NCBI RefSeq assembly: GCF_030552895.1
Contig: NZ_CP130649.1
Coordinates: 1,116,001-1,180,000, forward strand
Reading direction: 5' to 3'
DNA: 64,000 bases
DNA from: Tatumella ptyseos
GTDB lineage: Bacteria; Pseudomonadota; Gammaproteobacteria; Enterobacterales; Enterobacteriaceae
A program made the translations under genes and the position numbers. Below the pieces are notes generated by a model. That model was not told the origin of the DNA. It did no database searches and saw only the letters and a list, made by a program, of their open reading frames with translations. Positions 36,631-47,400 of this stretch are shown here, piece after piece (position 1 is the first letter of the stretch; each line of letters starts with the position of its first letter).

Positions 36631-37281
36631 ATGAATAATGAGATGAGTGGTATAGCGTATCAGCTAATCCCAGTAACGGCTTTCGCACAAAATTGTAGCG
36701 TTGTAGTGTGTACCAATACGGGTAGCGCAGCGCTAATAGATCCTGGCGGCGATGCAGAAAAGATTACGGCACTGCTGCATCAACAGGTCATCAGCGTCGA
36801 TAAAATTTTACTGACGCATGGTCATTTGGACCATGTAGGTGCGGCAAAGGTTTTAGCTCAACAGTTTAACGTGCCGTTAATCGGCCCGCATCGTGATGAC
36901 CTGTTTCTTTTTGAGAGTTTGCCTCAGCAAAGCGCAATGTTTGGTTTTCCCCATTGCGAGGTGTTTTATCCCGATTACTGGTTAGAGGAAGGCGAATCCG
37001 TCAGCGTTGGCGATCTGGAATTTAGTATCCTTCATTGTCCGGGTCATACCCCTGGACACATAGTGTTTTATCAAGCAGAGCAACAAGTGATGTTCTCTGG
37101 TGATGTGATTTTTAAAGGGGGAGTGGGACGTAGTGATTTCCCCCGAGGTAACGGGCAACAATTGATTCAGTCGATTGTACAGAAGTTACTGCCTCTGGGT
37201 GATGACATCACTTTTATCCCAGGCCATGGCCCCCGCTCAACCCTCGGTCATGAGCGTTTAACTAACCCTTTCTTACGTTAA
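36631..37281 (+). CDS. ycbL: Glyoxalase II-like metallo-hydrolase YcbL
   Basis: Metallo-beta-lactamase fold hydrolase; the Salmonella orthologue has type II glyoxalase activity. The zinc motif THGHLDHVG is at about residues 63-71, with further ligands in [14 protein letters not shown] and IPGHGP. Starting at ATG 36631 gives 216 residues (E. coli 215); ATG 36643 is an equally plausible start because no strong ribosome binding site favours either. It follows mepK by one base, so it is probably cotranscribed. Confidence 0.93.
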   Translation: MNNEMSGIAYQLIPVTAFAQNCSVVVCTNTGSAALIDPGGDAEKITALLHQQVISVDKILLTHGHLDHVGAAKVLAQQFNVPLIGPHRDDLFLFESLPQQSAMFGFPHCEVFYPDYWLEEGESVSVGDLEFSILHCPGHTPGHIVFYQAEQQVMFSGDVIFKGGVGRSDFPRGNGQQLIQSIVQKLLPLGDDITFIPGHGPRSTLGHERLTNPFLR

Positions 37282-37310
37282 AAAAGTGCCCGGCAATGAC
37301 CGGGCATTTA
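37281..37310. terminator. Bidirectional terminator between ycbL and aspC
   Basis: TGCCCGG-CAATGA-CCGGGCA with an A run on the left and a T-rich right flank, between convergent genes. Confidence 0.85.
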
Positions 37311-37312
37311 TT

Positions 37313-38506
37313 TTATCGCGTCACACTGATGATAGACTCGCACAGACGAGACATATTTTCAGGAGTCATGCCGGCAATATTGATCCGACCCGAGGCGACA
37401 GCGTAGATGGCAAACTCATCACGTAATCGCATAACCTGTTCTTTGCTTAGCCCGCTATAGGAAAACATTCCATTCTGATTATTGATAAATGAGAAGTCTT
37501 GTGTCGCCCCCTTTTCCTGTAACGTCTGCACGAATAGCTGACGCATACGCTGGATACGCTGGCGTACTTCTAGTAGCTCTTGCTCCCAAACCGCCTTCAA
37601 ACTGTCGTCGTTCAGAATAGTGGCTACAACGGCGGCGCCATGTGAGGGGGGATTAGAGTAATTGGCACGAATTACGGCTTTGACTTGGCTAAAGGCATCC
37701 TGACCTTCTTTAGCGGTATTGGTTTTCAGCGTGAAAGCACCGGTACGTTCATTATATAAACCAAAGTTTTTAGAGAAAGAGCTACAAACAATAAACTCTT
37801 GATGGGATTCCGCAAATAAGCGTAGACCTTGCGCGTCTTCATCCAAACCTTGTCCTAGACCTTGATAGGCAAAATCGAACAGAGGAAGTAACGATTTGCG
37901 CAAAATCAGCTCTGAGAGTTGCTGCCATTGCTCCAAGGTTGGGTCTATACCTGTAGGATTATGGCAACAACCATGCAGAAGTACGATATCTCCGGCAGTC
38001 GCTGACTCCAGTGAGTCAAGCATCCCCGAAAAATTCAGTGTGTGCGTCTCTGCTTGATAGTAGTTATAAGTTACGACCTCTAAACCACTCGCGGAGAAGA
38101 TATTATGGTGGTTTGGCCAGCTTGGATCACTGACCCAAATACGTTTGGCGGTAGTATGTTGCGCAAGAAAATCTGCAGCGATACGTAGGGCTCCGGTGCC
38201 CCCTGGCGTCTGCGCAGTGAAGAGGCATTGAGTGTCTAATATAGGATTGTCTGCGCCGAAAAGTAAGCGTTGGCTTGCTTGGGCATAGGCACTGTTGCCT
38301 TCAATACTGAGATAATTTTTGCTTGTTTCGGTGTCGACTATCTGCTGCTCAGCCTTTTTGACACTGACCATCACAGGGGTTTGGCCGGTCTCGTCTTTAT
38401 AGACCCCTATACCTAAATTTATCTTGTTAGGACGAAGATCATTCTTATATAAATCCGCTAGCCCTAGAATAGGATCAGCCGGCGCAGCAGGGATTGACTC
38501 AAACAT
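37313..38506 (-). CDS. aspC: Aspartate aminotransferase
   Basis: PLP enzyme that interconverts aspartate/2-oxoglutarate and oxaloacetate/glutamate, and also transaminates aromatic amino acids. It has 397 residues (E. coli 396). The PLP lysine is K246 in [28 protein letters not shown] and a C-terminal SGRINIAGM are family hallmarks. It lies downstream of the porin gene on the same strand, as in E. coli, where ompF and aspC are also neighbours. Confidence 0.97.
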   Translation of the reverse strand: MFESIPAAPADPILGLADLYKNDLRPNKINLGIGVYKDETGQTPVMVSVKKAEQQIVDTETSKNYLSIEGNSAYAQASQRLLFGADNPILDTQCLFTAQTPGGTGALRIAADFLAQHTTAKRIWVSDPSWPNHHNIFSASGLEVVTYNYYQAETHTLNFSGMLDSLESATAGDIVLLHGCCHNPTGIDPTLEQWQQLSELILRKSLLPLFDFAYQGLGQGLDEDAQGLRLFAESHQEFIVCSSFSKNFGLYNERTGAFTLKTNTAKEGQDAFSQVKAVIRANYSNPPSHGAAVVATILNDDSLKAVWEQELLEVRQRIQRMRQLFVQTLQEKGATQDFSFINNQNGMFSYSGLSKEQVMRLRDEFAIYAVASGRINIAGMTPENMSRLCESIISVTR

Positions 38507-38602
38507 ATTAATATCCGAATTGAAGTGTGGTAAGCATTAGGGTAGCGGTATGTCGAAATCCGTACAACGGTTTAAAAAAATTTTTCCGGTGAACAGGAGA
38601 TG

Positions 38603-38630
38603 AAAAGTGGCTACCCCAATAGGTAGCCAC
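38603..38630 (-). terminator. Terminator of the porin gene
   Basis: On the minus strand GTGGCTACC-TATTGG-GGTAGCCAC is followed by TTTTCA, ten bases after the porin stop. It separates the porin from aspC. Confidence 0.8.
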
Positions 38631-38639
38631 AAGTAACAC

Positions 38640-39719
38640 TTAGAATTGGTAGACAAGACCCGTTGCAACGATATTGTCGTTGTTAATGCCGAGCTTGTTA
38701 TTGTTGCTAAGCTGGTTAATACGATAATCCACGTAGGTCGACATATTTTTATTAAAGTAGTAACTGGTACCGACTTCAATATATTTCACAAGGTCTACAT
38801 TACCGATCCCTTCAACATCCTTCGCTTTTTGTTGGATAAAGGCTAAAGATGGGCGTAAACCGAAGTCGAACTGATACTGCGCGACAGCTTCGAAGTTTTG
38901 AGTTTTATTCGCAAAACCAGATTTAGAGACCCCATTAATATCGCTACTGATACGGGTCGCATTCTGTCCTTCTGCGTAAGTGACGGCAACATACACTGGT
39001 GCATTATCATATTTTAGGCCTACTCCCCAGACGCTGGCGGTATCGCCGCTACCGTAATCCATTGTATGTTGCTTGGTGGTACGGTTTTGTTGTTGGTAAG
39101 CGCCGGTGATGGCGAAGCTATAAGGCAGTGCATAACTGGTCGAAACGCCCCAGCCATCGCCATTAGAACGTTGTACATCATCGCGTTCATTCTTGCCTTG
39201 ATACTGCAGGGCGATGTTTAATCCTTCGATTAAACCAAAGAAGTTAACGTTACGGTAGGTGGCAACGCCGGTGGTACGGCCTGTCATTGAATCGGAGTAA
39301 CCAAAATCGCCACCAAATTCTGGCAGCATATCGGTATAGCTCAACACATCGTACGCAACGGCATAGTTACGTCCATAATCGAGGGACCCATACTGGTCGA
39401 AACGAAGACCGGCGAATCCTAAACGAGTTTTATTGCCGTTTTGTGCATCGCTCCCTTCACTATTATTGGCTTGTATATTGTATTCCCACTGACCATAACC
39501 AGTCATGTTCTCACTAATCTGTGTTTCACCTTTGAAACCAAAACGGACATATGAGAAATCACCATCACTGCTGTTATCATTTGAAAAATAGTGTAATCCA
39601 ACAGCCTTACCGTACAAATCTAGCTTGTTACCGTCTTTATTATAGATCTCTGCAGCTTGAGCTGAAGAGATGGCTAAAAGACTTGGAACCAGTAGAGAAA
39701 GAATTTTACGCTTCATCAT
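38640..39719 (-). CDS. ompF: OmpF-type trimeric outer-membrane porin
   Basis: General diffusion porin for small hydrophilic solutes. The start at 39719 ([10 protein letters not shown]) mirrors E. coli MMKRNIL, with GAGGG five bases upstream. The signal peptide of 22 residues ends before [10 protein letters not shown]. The 16-strand barrel includes the constriction-loop motif PEFGGD, and it ends in the outer-membrane assembly signal ...VYQF. The length is 359 residues, about that of OmpF. Position between aspC and asnS identifies it as the ompF orthologue, although loops differ. Confidence 0.93.
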   Translation of the reverse strand: MMKRKILSLLVPSLLAISSAQAAEIYNKDGNKLDLYGKAVGLHYFSNDNSSDGDFSYVRFGFKGETQISENMTGYGQWEYNIQANNSEGSDAQNGNKTRLGFAGLRFDQYGSLDYGRNYAVAYDVLSYTDMLPEFGGDFGYSDSMTGRTTGVATYRNVNFFGLIEGLNIALQYQGKNERDDVQRSNGDGWGVSTSYALPYSFAITGAYQQQNRTTKQHTMDYGSGDTASVWGVGLKYDNAPVYVAVTYAEGQNATRISSDINGVSKSGFANKTQNFEAVAQYQFDFGLRPSLAFIQQKAKDVEGIGNVDLVKYIEVGTSYYFNKNMSTYVDYRINQLSNNNKLGINNDNIVATGLVYQF

Positions 39720-39768
39720 TAATACCCTCATGGCATTATTAATTATTTTTATGTTTTAGAGTTTGAAA

Positions 39769-39781
39769 GCCCGTTGCGGGC
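39769..39781 (-). promoter_or_regulatory. Hairpin at the predicted 5' end of porin mRNA
   Basis: On the minus strand GCCCG-CAA-CGGGC forms a compact GC-rich stem. A promoter candidate upstream, TTGTAA at 39815-39810 and TATTCA at 39793-39788 with 16-base spacing, would start transcription at about 39781, placing the stem at the very 5' end of the message. Confidence 0.4.
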
Positions 39782-39855
39782 TCGTATTGAATAGCATTTT
39801 TAGCGATATTTACAACTATGTTGAAACGAAAAGAAGATAAACATCACATTTATAA

Positions 39856-39874
39856 CCGTATCAAAAGGTAACAT
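39856..39874 (-). promoter_or_regulatory. Possible OmpR binding repeats upstream of porin
   Basis: On the minus strand GTTACCTTTTGATACGG shows two GTTAC/GATAC words ten bases apart, the spacing of paired OmpR boxes. It lies about 75-95 bases above the predicted start, as OmpR sites do at E. coli ompF. This is inferred from pattern only. Confidence 0.35.
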
Positions 39875-39915
39875 AATGTGACATTGTTTTTTATGCAATG
39901 ATCTCAATCAACAGG

Positions 39916-39943
39916 CAAAAAAAAATCCGCCGAGGCGGATTTT
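39916..39943 (-). terminator. Rho-independent terminator of asnS
   Basis: On the minus strand AAAATCCGCC-TC-GGCGGATTTTTTTT, 17 bases after the asnS stop. Confidence 0.88.
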
Positions 39944-39960
39944 CATTAGTAATGCTTATG

Positions 39961-41361
39961 TTAGAAGTTGGCACTACGAGGTGTACGGGGGAAAGCGATG
40001 ACATCACGCACATTCTGTACCCCGGTAACATAGGAGACGAGGCGTTCGAAGCCTAGGCCAAATCCTGAGTGCGGAACCGTGCCATAACGACGTAAATCGC
40101 GGTACCACCAGTAATCTTCTTTATTTAAGCCCATTTCAGCTAAACGTTGGTCTAACACCTCCAACCGCTCTTCACGCTCTGAACCACCAATGATTTCACC
40201 AATACCTGGTGCAAGAACATCCATTGCCGCGACGGTCTTACCATCATCGTTCAGTCGCATGTAAAAAGCTTTGATATCTTTTGGATAGTTTTTTACCACA
40301 ACTGGTGCAGCAAAGTGTTTCTCAGCGAGGTAGCGTTCGTGTTCAGATGAGAGGTCGATTCCCCATTCAACAGGGTTCTCGAAGTTTTGGCCTGATTTAA
40401 GCAGAATATCAATCGCATCGGTGTAATCAATTTGGGCGAAATCACTGCTAACGAACTTCTCTAAACGGCTGATTGCTTCTTTGTCTACACGCTCTGCAAA
40501 GAAGGCGAGGTCATCTGCACGCTCAGTTAACACCGCATTGAAGCAGTATTTTAACATTGCTTCGGCTAGCGCTGCGGCATCGTCTAAGTGAGCGAAGGCA
40601 ACTTCCGGCTCAACCATCCAGAATTCCGCCAAGTGACGGCTAGTGTTGGAGTTTTCTGCACGAAATGTTGGGCCAAAAGTATAGATTTTGGACAATGCGC
40701 TAGCATAAGTCTCACCATTTAGCTGACCTGATACGGTAAGGAATGCTTCTTTACCGAAGAAGTCTTGGCTATAGTCGACTTTGCCCTGATCGTTACGAGG
40801 TAGATTTTCCATATCGAGGGTTGAGACACGGAAAAGTTCACCAGCTCCTTCGGTATCCGAGGCAGTGATCAATGGCGTCGAGACCCAAAAATAGCCTTGC
40901 TCGTTAAAAAAGCGGTGGATAGCTTGTGCAAGGGTGTTACGAACGCGTGCGACTGCACCGATCAAGTTCGTACGAGGGCGTAAGTGTGCCACTTCACGAA
41001 GGTATTCAATACTATGGCGTTTTGCCGCCATTGGATAGCTATCTGGGTCTTCAACCCAACCCACAACTTTGACAGCTGTCGCTTGAATTTCGAAAGATTG
41101 CCCTTGGCCAGGAGACGCTACAACGGTACCAGTGACTTCAACGGAGCAGCCAGTCGTGAGGTGTAACACTTCATCTTGATAATTACTAAGCGAATTATTA
41201 ACAACCGCCTGAACAGGATTAAAGCAGGAGCCATCATAAATGGCGATAAAGGAAATACCAGCTTTGGAATCTCTACGGGTACGCACCCAGCCACGCACTG
41301 TAACTTTTGACTCTACAGCTACACGACCGTCTAGCACGTCCACGACAGGCACTATGCTCAT
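39961..41361 (-). CDS. asnS: Asparaginyl-tRNA synthetase
   Basis: Class IIb synthetase that charges tRNA-Asn. Starting at 41361 ([10 protein letters not shown]) gives 466 residues, exactly the E. coli length; the longer upstream start has no homology. An N-terminal OB-fold (residues 15-110, [14 protein letters not shown]) binds the anticodon. Motif 2 is [15 protein letters not shown] and motif 3 GFGLGFERL. The gene lies between pncB and the porin gene, as in E. coli. Confidence 0.97.
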   Translation of the reverse strand: MSIVPVVDVLDGRVAVESKVTVRGWVRTRRDSKAGISFIAIYDGSCFNPVQAVVNNSLSNYQDEVLHLTTGCSVEVTGTVVASPGQGQSFEIQATAVKVVGWVEDPDSYPMAAKRHSIEYLREVAHLRPRTNLIGAVARVRNTLAQAIHRFFNEQGYFWVSTPLITASDTEGAGELFRVSTLDMENLPRNDQGKVDYSQDFFGKEAFLTVSGQLNGETYASALSKIYTFGPTFRAENSNTSRHLAEFWMVEPEVAFAHLDDAAALAEAMLKYCFNAVLTERADDLAFFAERVDKEAISRLEKFVSSDFAQIDYTDAIDILLKSGQNFENPVEWGIDLSSEHERYLAEKHFAAPVVVKNYPKDIKAFYMRLNDDGKTVAAMDVLAPGIGEIIGGSEREERLEVLDQRLAEMGLNKEDYWWYRDLRRYGTVPHSGFGLGFERLVSYVTGVQNVRDVIAFPRTPRSANF

Positions 41362-41485
41362 AATTATCTCTCTGTTAGATGGAATCACTATTGAATAAGG
41401 TAGGATATGTTACTCAGGCAGGGTAAGTAAACAAGCAAAATAGATAGAAAAAAAAGGTTTAGGCCAGATTATCTCTGGCCTAAGG

Positions 41486-42691
41486 TTAGCCTGTACAATT
41501 TATCTTCGGTAAGTCGAAGGCTTTTTCCAACGCTTTAACGAATGAAATGTCTTGGCAGATGGTTTTCCCAGGGCTATCAGACAACTTGGCAACTGGCTTT
41601 CCATCACAACTCGTCAACTTAATCACGATATTCAATGGGTCGACGCCAGGAAGATCACAGGTTAGACGAGTACCAACTCCGAAGATAATGTTGATGCGTG
41701 GATCAAAGTGACGGTAAAGTTCAAGCGCTTTATCTAAGGTTAAACTGTCAGAGAAAACTAAGGTTTTCTCGCGAGGGTCAATGCCTAGCGATAGATAGTG
41801 CTTGATGATTTTCTCACCCCACGCAACAGGATCGCCTGAGTCGTGACGCACCCCTTGGTAACGGTTAGCAAAGTTAAAACCAAAATCTCGCAGAAACGCA
41901 TCGGTAGCGATACAGTCGGTTAACGCTATACCGAGCATGTCATTATACTCTTCTAACCACGCCTGTAGTGCGGCGCGTTGGCTATGTGCTAACTCTGAAC
42001 TGATCTGCTGATGTGCTTGAAACCATTCGTGAGCTTGTGTTCCAACTGGCGCTAATTGATGACGACGCGCGATATCATAATTACTGGTTCCGACAAGCCA
42101 AGGAACTTCTCTTACTAACTCTGCTACCACTGATTCTTGCACTGACTGGGAGAAACGACGACGAGTTCCAAAATCCATTAATTTAAAACGCGACATATCG
42201 AGGTCAGCCGAGTCTGCTTTAAATTTTGTAAGCTTAGTATTCAGCAGCCCTAATGCATCAGCAGCGGTGACGTTAGGCGAACGGTCACGATGGACGATTT
42301 CAGAGATCAAGGCTAAAAGCGGGACTTCCCAAAGAATCACTTCGATCCATGGACCAGCAATGGTCAGTATTAACTGCCCATGTTGATTGCTTACTTTGAC
42401 TTGCTGCGGGTCAAAGCGGAAGGTCTTAAGCCAATTTAGATAATCGATGGTAAAAAAGGGCAGGGAAGCTAAATAACGGTATTCTTCATCCGTTAAGGCC
42501 AACTGCTGCATGGCATTGATTTGCGCGATGATCTCATCGGCATAACCGCCGAGTAATTCATCACCCCGGCACCTAAACTCAGCGGTGACGGATAAATGTC
42601 GATAGCGATGAAACACCGCTTGCTGCATATGCAATTTATAAGCATCTGTATCAAGCAGGGTGGTCAGTATCGGAGAAGCAAGTGATTTCAT
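41486..42691 (-). CDS. pncB: Nicotinate phosphoribosyltransferase
   Basis: Joins nicotinate to PRPP in NAD salvage, with ATP hydrolysis. From ATG 42691 (MKSLASPIL) it has 401 residues (E. coli 400). [17 protein letters not shown] at the N-terminus and [11 protein letters not shown] near residue 215, which holds the phosphorylated histidine, are diagnostic. An in-frame ATG at 42706 is an alternative; neither has ideal Shine-Dalgarno spacing. It is divergent from pepN. Confidence 0.96.
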   Translation of the reverse strand: MKSLASPILTTLLDTDAYKLHMQQAVFHRYRHLSVTAEFRCRGDELLGGYADEIIAQINAMQQLALTDEEYRYLASLPFFTIDYLNWLKTFRFDPQQVKVSNQHGQLILTIAGPWIEVILWEVPLLALISEIVHRDRSPNVTAADALGLLNTKLTKFKADSADLDMSRFKLMDFGTRRRFSQSVQESVVAELVREVPWLVGTSNYDIARRHQLAPVGTQAHEWFQAHQQISSELAHSQRAALQAWLEEYNDMLGIALTDCIATDAFLRDFGFNFANRYQGVRHDSGDPVAWGEKIIKHYLSLGIDPREKTLVFSDSLTLDKALELYRHFDPRINIIFGVGTRLTCDLPGVDPLNIVIKLTSCDGKPVAKLSDSPGKTICQDISFVKALEKAFDLPKINCTG

Positions 42692-42948
42692 AGTGCTTAT
42701 CGGCATCCTTTAGACATTATCGCTCTGCAGCCCAGCAGAAATAGTCGTTATATCAGGCAATAGTATAGCTTGTCGCCCTAAAAAGTGAATTGGATCACAC
42801 CATAGATTATTCGCTAAATCGAGAATAAATTGTGCTAAATGTTAAAATTATGTTCATGGTAGGGCACGACTTGCTGTTGAGCACTGGAATCTGGTATAGA
42901 GAGCACCTAGACTTTGAGGTAACACTCTATTATTGACATGGACATGGC

Positions 42949-45564
42949 ATGACACAGCAACCACAAGTTAAATATCGCAAAGATTATACTGCGCCTGAAT
43001 TTACCATTACTGATATCGACCTAACGTTTCATCTTGATGAAAAAAAGACTAAGGTGCTCGCGGTAAGCCAAGTGAAGCGTTGCGATGCCTCTGCAAAAGA
43101 CCTTCTATTACAGGGCGAAGGCTTAGTCCTCGTCAGCGTCAACATCAATGGTGAGTTGTGGCAGGACTATGCTATCGAGTCGGGTAATTTATTACTACGT
43201 AATGTTCCAGAGCAATTTACCTTAGCAATCGAAAACGAGATCCATCCTGATCAGAATAGTGCACTCGAAGGGCTTTATAAATCGGGTGAAGCCCTCTGTA
43301 CTCAGTGTGAAGCTGAAGGATTTCATCATATCACATGGTACTTAGATCGCCCGGACGTGCTCGCGCGGTTTAGTACGACGATATACGCTGACAAACAACG
43401 TTATCCTTATTTACTCTCTAACGGCAACCGTATCGATGGCGGTGAATTGGACAATGGCCAGCATTGGATTACTTGGCAGGATCCCTTTCCAAAACCCTGC
43501 TACCTCTTTGCATTAGTGGCAGGACATTTCGACGTATTACGCGATACTTTCACAACACGCTCTGGGCGTAACGTCGCACTCGAGATATTTGTTGATGAAG
43601 GGAACCTTGACCGTGCGGGCTGGGCGATGACCTCGCTAAAACAGAGCATGAAGTGGGATGAAGAGCGTTTTAATTTAGAATATGACTTAGATATCTTTAT
43701 GATCGTCGCCGTCGACTTCTTCAACATGGGCGCGATGGAGAATAAAGGGCTTAACATCTTTAACTCCAAATATGTGCTGGCTAAACCAGAAACAGCTACC
43801 GATAAAGATTATCTTGGTATTGAAGCGGTGATCGGTCATGAATATTTCCACAACTGGAGTGGAAACCGTGTCACCTGCCGTGATTGGTTTCAGTTAAGTC
43901 TAAAAGAAGGGCTAACCGTCTTCCGTGACCAAGAATTTAGTTCCGATCTAGGGTCGCGTGCGGTCAACCGGATTGATAATGTTCGAGTGATGCGGGGCGC
44001 GCAGTTTGCTGAGGATGCGAGTCCTATGGCTCATCCAATCCGCCCAGAGCAAGTGATGGAGATGAACAACTTCTATACCCTGACCGTTTACGAGAAAGGC
44101 TCTGAAGTGATTCGTATGATCCACACTTTGTTGGGAGAAGAAAAATTTCAAGCCGGCATTGCACTCTATTTCCAACGTCATGATGGCAGTGCAGCGACCT
44201 GCGAAGACTTCGTTAAAGCGATGGAAGATGCATCGGGGGTCGATCTGACACAATTCCGCCAATGGTACCGCCAGTCAGGGACGCCGATCCTCACGGTAGA
44301 GGATGATTATGATCCGAATAGTGAAACCTATACACTAACCGTGACGCAGGAAACCCCTGCTACGGCCGATCAGGCTGAGAAAAAGCCACTGCATATTCCT
44401 TTGGCTATAGAACTCTACGATAACGAAGGACAGGTGATCCCACTGCAGTATAAGGGTGAGGCTATCGACCCAGTGCTAAATGTGACTGAAACGACGCAAA
44501 TTTTTGTCTTCGATAAGGTATGGTTCCAACCAACACCGGCATTACTCTGCGAGTTTTCTGCGCCGGTTAAATTGCATTATCAATGGAGCGATGCGCAACT
44601 TACCTTCCTAATGCAGCATGCTCGTAATGCCTTTACTCGTTGGGATGCCGCGCAAAGCTTATTAGCCATCTATTTGAAATTAAATATTTCGCGTTTCGCT
44701 CAACAACAGCCATTATCGGTTCCTCGTCATGTTGTCGATGCATTCCGATCTGTACTGGTAGATGAATCCATCGATCCTGCTCTTAAAGCACAGATCTTTA
44801 CGCTCCCCTCTGAGAATGAAATTGCCGAATGGTTCGACGTCATTAACCCTACTGCTATCGCTGCAGTAAGGGCTTCACTGTTACAACTGCTCGCCACCGC
44901 CTTGGTGAAAGAACTTAAGACCACTTATGATAGTAATCAATGTGGGGAATACCGGGTTCAGCAAGAAGATATCGGAAAACGTTCGCTGAAAAATATCGCG
45001 CTATCTTACTTAGTCTTTGCAGAGCCGGAACTCGGAGAGCAATTAGCGGTAAGCCAGTATCAATCTGCTAATAATATGACTGATGCATTGGCTGCGATAA
45101 GTAGCGCCGTTTCAGCACAGCTCCCCGCCGCCGACCAGCTTCTTGCCCAATGGGATGAGCGTTGGTATCAGGATGGATTAGTCATGGATAAGTGGTTTAT
45201 CCTACAAGCTACACGTCCGGGAGAGCAGGTGGTAGACCACGTCCGCCAGCTGTTAACGCATCGCTCCTTCACTATGAAAAACCCTAACCGAGTGCGTTCA
45301 TTGATCGGAGCCTTCTGTTCTGCAAACCCGGCAGCGTTCCATGCTGAAGATGGTTCAGGCTATCAATTCTTGGTTGAGATGTTGACGGATCTTAATCATC
45401 GCAATCCGCAAATTGCAGCGAGAATGATTGAACCGTTAATCCGTTTGAAACGATACGATGAAGGCCGCCAGCAGCTGATGCGTGCAGCATTAGAGCAACT
45501 TTTAACATTAGATAATCTTTCTCGGGACCTATACGAAAAGATTACTAAGGCGCTAGCGGCGTAG
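42949..45564 (+). CDS. pepN: Aminopeptidase N
   Basis: Broad-specificity M1 zinc aminopeptidase of the cytoplasm, removing N-terminal residues from peptides. It has 871 residues (E. coli 870). The substrate-binding GAMEN motif is at residues 261-265 and the zinc motif HEYFHNWSGNRVTCRDW starts near 297, with the third ligand glutamate in LKEGLTVFRDQEF. The four-domain M1 layout is complete. In E. coli the ssu sulfonate operon follows; here pyrD comes next. Confidence 0.98.
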   Translation: MTQQPQVKYRKDYTAPEFTITDIDLTFHLDEKKTKVLAVSQVKRCDASAKDLLLQGEGLVLVSVNINGELWQDYAIESGNLLLRNVPEQFTLAIENEIHPDQNSALEGLYKSGEALCTQCEAEGFHHITWYLDRPDVLARFSTTIYADKQRYPYLLSNGNRIDGGELDNGQHWITWQDPFPKPCYLFALVAGHFDVLRDTFTTRSGRNVALEIFVDEGNLDRAGWAMTSLKQSMKWDEERFNLEYDLDIFMIVAVDFFNMGAMENKGLNIFNSKYVLAKPETATDKDYLGIEAVIGHEYFHNWSGNRVTCRDWFQLSLKEGLTVFRDQEFSSDLGSRAVNRIDNVRVMRGAQFAEDASPMAHPIRPEQVMEMNNFYTLTVYEKGSEVIRMIHTLLGEEKFQAGIALYFQRHDGSAATCEDFVKAMEDASGVDLTQFRQWYRQSGTPILTVEDDYDPNSETYTLTVTQETPATADQAEKKPLHIPLAIELYDNEGQVIPLQYKGEAIDPVLNVTETTQIFVFDKVWFQPTPALLCEFSAPVKLHYQWSDAQLTFLMQHARNAFTRWDAAQSLLAIYLKLNISRFAQQQPLSVPRHVVDAFRSVLVDESIDPALKAQIFTLPSENEIAEWFDVINPTAIAAVRASLLQLLATALVKELKTTYDSNQCGEYRVQQEDIGKRSLKNIALSYLVFAEPELGEQLAVSQYQSANNMTDALAAISSAVSAQLPAADQLLAQWDERWYQDGLVMDKWFILQATRPGEQVVDHVRQLLTHRSFTMKNPNRVRSLIGAFCSANPAAFHAEDGSGYQFLVEMLTDLNHRNPQIAARMIEPLIRLKRYDEGRQQLMRAALEQLLTLDNLSRDLYEKITKALAA

Positions 45565-45575
45565 TCACTCCTTCC

Positions 45576-45602
45576 AAGCTCTAGGCACCAGGCCTAGGGC
45601 TT
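45576..45602 (+). terminator. Hairpin after pepN
   Basis: AAGCTCTAGGC-ACCAG-GCCTAGGGCTT forms an 11-pair stem (one G-U), 12 bases after pepN, followed by ATTTCTG, a weak T tail. Confidence 0.6.
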
Positions 45603-45627
45603 ATTTCTGCTGTCTACACGAGTTAAA

Positions 45628-45707
45628 TTTACTTTCACCTTAAAAATGCTACCATCCCACCCTGACTGATGTCCGTCGCAATTACTATTGTCAGCCTTTG
45701 GAGGGGA
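45628..45707 (+). promoter_or_regulatory. pyrD promoter and CTP-responsive leader
   Basis: A -10 TACCAT at 45650-45655 with a weak -35 near 45628 predicts starts in CCTG at 45661-45664. CTGAC at 45662-45666 can pair with GTCAG at 45690-45694, ending six bases before the Shine-Dalgarno GGAGGGG. In E. coli, high CTP favours starts at C and a hairpin that blocks translation, while low CTP favours starts at G. A start at G45664 would drop two pairs here. The function is inferred. Confidence 0.5.
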
Positions 45708-45708
45708 A

Positions 45709-46719
45709 ATGTTGTATCCATTAATTCGTTCTGCGCTATTCCAGTTTGATGCCGAAAAAGTTCATGAAAATACTATTCATGCGTTGAAAAAAGTTAGCGG
45801 AACGCCCTTTGAAGCGTTAATCACCCAACGCCTAGCCAATAAGCCGGTCGAGTCGATGGGGATTACTTTTCCCAATCCAGTAGGGTTAGCCGCAGGATTG
45901 GATAAAAATGGCGAATGTATCGATGCTTTTGCCGCGATGGGTTTTGGGTTTATCGAAATCGGTACAGTGACCCCACGTGCACAAGCGGGTAACGATAAAC
46001 CTCGGTTATTTCGTCTCGAACAGGCGGAAGGCATCATTAATCGGATGGGCTTCAATAATCAGGGTGTCAATCAACTGGTCGAGAATGTAAAGGCTTCTCG
46101 CTACCGCGGTATTTTGGGTATTAATATTGGTAAAAATAAAGATACTCCGGTGGAACAGGGTAGTGATGATTATTTATTCTGCATGGAAAAGGTATATGCC
46201 CATGCCAGTTATATTACTGTAAATATCTCTTCACCTAATACGCCCGGCCTACGATCTTTACAATATGGCGAGGCACTGGATGAGCTATTGGCATCGATCA
46301 AAACCAAACAAAGTGATCTTCAACAACGTCATTTAAAATATGTGCCAGTAGTGGTCAAGATCGCGCCGGATCTTTCCCTTGAGGAATTAATTCAAGTTGC
46401 AGATAGTTTAGTCCGACATAATATAGATGGAGTGATTGCAACGAATACCACGTTAGATCGCTCCTTAGTGACGGGCCTGCCTTATGCGAGTGAAGCAGGA
46501 GGATTGAGCGGCCGCCCAGTCCAATTGAAATCGACAGAGATTATCAGACAATTACACAATGAATTAAACGGGCGCTTACCTATTATCGGTGTCGGCGGTA
46601 TTGATTCATTGATGGCGGCGAAGGAAAAACGGGCTGCTGGTGCGACTTTATTACAAGTTTATTCTGGGTTTATTTATCACGGACCTAAATTAATAAAAAA
46701 TATTGTGATGGGTATTTAA
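45709..46719 (+). CDS. pyrD: Dihydroorotate dehydrogenase (quinone)
   Basis: Class 2 FMN enzyme attached to the inner membrane, oxidising dihydroorotate in pyrimidine synthesis with quinone as acceptor. From ATG 45709 (GGAGGGG upstream) it has 336 residues, as E. coli. The N-terminal amphipathic helix ([13 protein letters not shown]) binds membrane. [11 protein letters not shown] near residue 175 holds the catalytic serine. [12 protein letters not shown] and a final IVMGI close the barrel. It is intact. Confidence 0.97.
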   Translation: MLYPLIRSALFQFDAEKVHENTIHALKKVSGTPFEALITQRLANKPVESMGITFPNPVGLAAGLDKNGECIDAFAAMGFGFIEIGTVTPRAQAGNDKPRLFRLEQAEGIINRMGFNNQGVNQLVENVKASRYRGILGINIGKNKDTPVEQGSDDYLFCMEKVYAHASYITVNISSPNTPGLRSLQYGEALDELLASIKTKQSDLQQRHLKYVPVVVKIAPDLSLEELIQVADSLVRHNIDGVIATNTTLDRSLVTGLPYASEAGGLSGRPVQLKSTEIIRQLHNELNGRLPIIGVGGIDSLMAAKEKRAAGATLLQVYSGFIYHGPKLIKNIVMGI

Positions 46720-46854
46720 TCAATGATCGACTCGCACAGATAAAATGGTTTATTTTTTGTGCGATGTCGTTTATATTTCATTCAGATTTGGTAATGAGTA
46801 ACATTTTTTTTAATAAATTTTTTATTAAAGCTTAAGACTATTTAGGGGTAATTT

Positions 46855-47400
46855 ATGAATTTAAAACCCGATGATTGCTGGCAGTGGCATTACGATTCGG
46901 AACAGGATTCCGTTATGTTAGATTTTAATGATGGGACAAGCTTCGCTTCTCAGTTCTCATCTAAGATGCTCATTCCTGACGCTTTTTCCTCTCATCCCTT
47001 CTGCGTAGAAGATGCGACGCTTTTCGAACAGTTCGCCGAGAGCTGCCATCAAACCCCCCTTGACGAAACGCAATCTCGACAACTTATTATTAATGGCTTA
47101 ATAGCGTACCGGTTCCTGAAACCGCAAATGCCAAAAAGTTGGCATTTTGCCTCGCGTCGCCAAGCCCTTCAGCCTGAAGTCGGCGAAATGGTTCTCACCG
47201 AGCTCACCAGTAACAATGAACAAGCGCTACTTATGGTGGTGGAAACTAATCAACAAGCTTCCTTATGTGTGGTTGCCCAGCCTGAACTGTTATTAAACAG
47301 CGGTAAATCACTTCGCCTTGGCGATGCAATTAAGATTATGAATGATCGTCTCGCTGCTTGGCAGCCAGAACAAGTAGTCGTGTTTGAAAAAGTAGGTTAA
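46855..47400 (+). CDS. zapC: Cell division protein ZapC
   Basis: Cytoplasmic FtsZ-binding protein that bundles protofilaments and stabilises the Z ring. It has 181 residues (E. coli 180). The N-terminal MNLKPDDCWQWHYD and central FASRRQALQPEVGE follow the family. Its stop codon overlaps the stop of convergent ycbX. The location between pyrD and ycbX matches E. coli. Confidence 0.94.
   Translation: MNLKPDDCWQWHYDSEQDSVMLDFNDGTSFASQFSSKMLIPDAFSSHPFCVEDATLFEQFAESCHQTPLDETQSRQLIINGLIAYRFLKPQMPKSWHFASRRQALQPEVGEMVLTELTSNNEQALLMVVETNQQASLCVVAQPELLLNSGKSLRLGDAIKIMNDRLAAWQPEQVVVFEKVG

Noticed and set aside
42458..42465. GGGCAGGG, a KOPS-type octamer on the plus strand within pncB
   Set aside because: It fits GGGNAGGG, but a single octamer is expected by chance in a window of this size and gives no reliable replichore direction.
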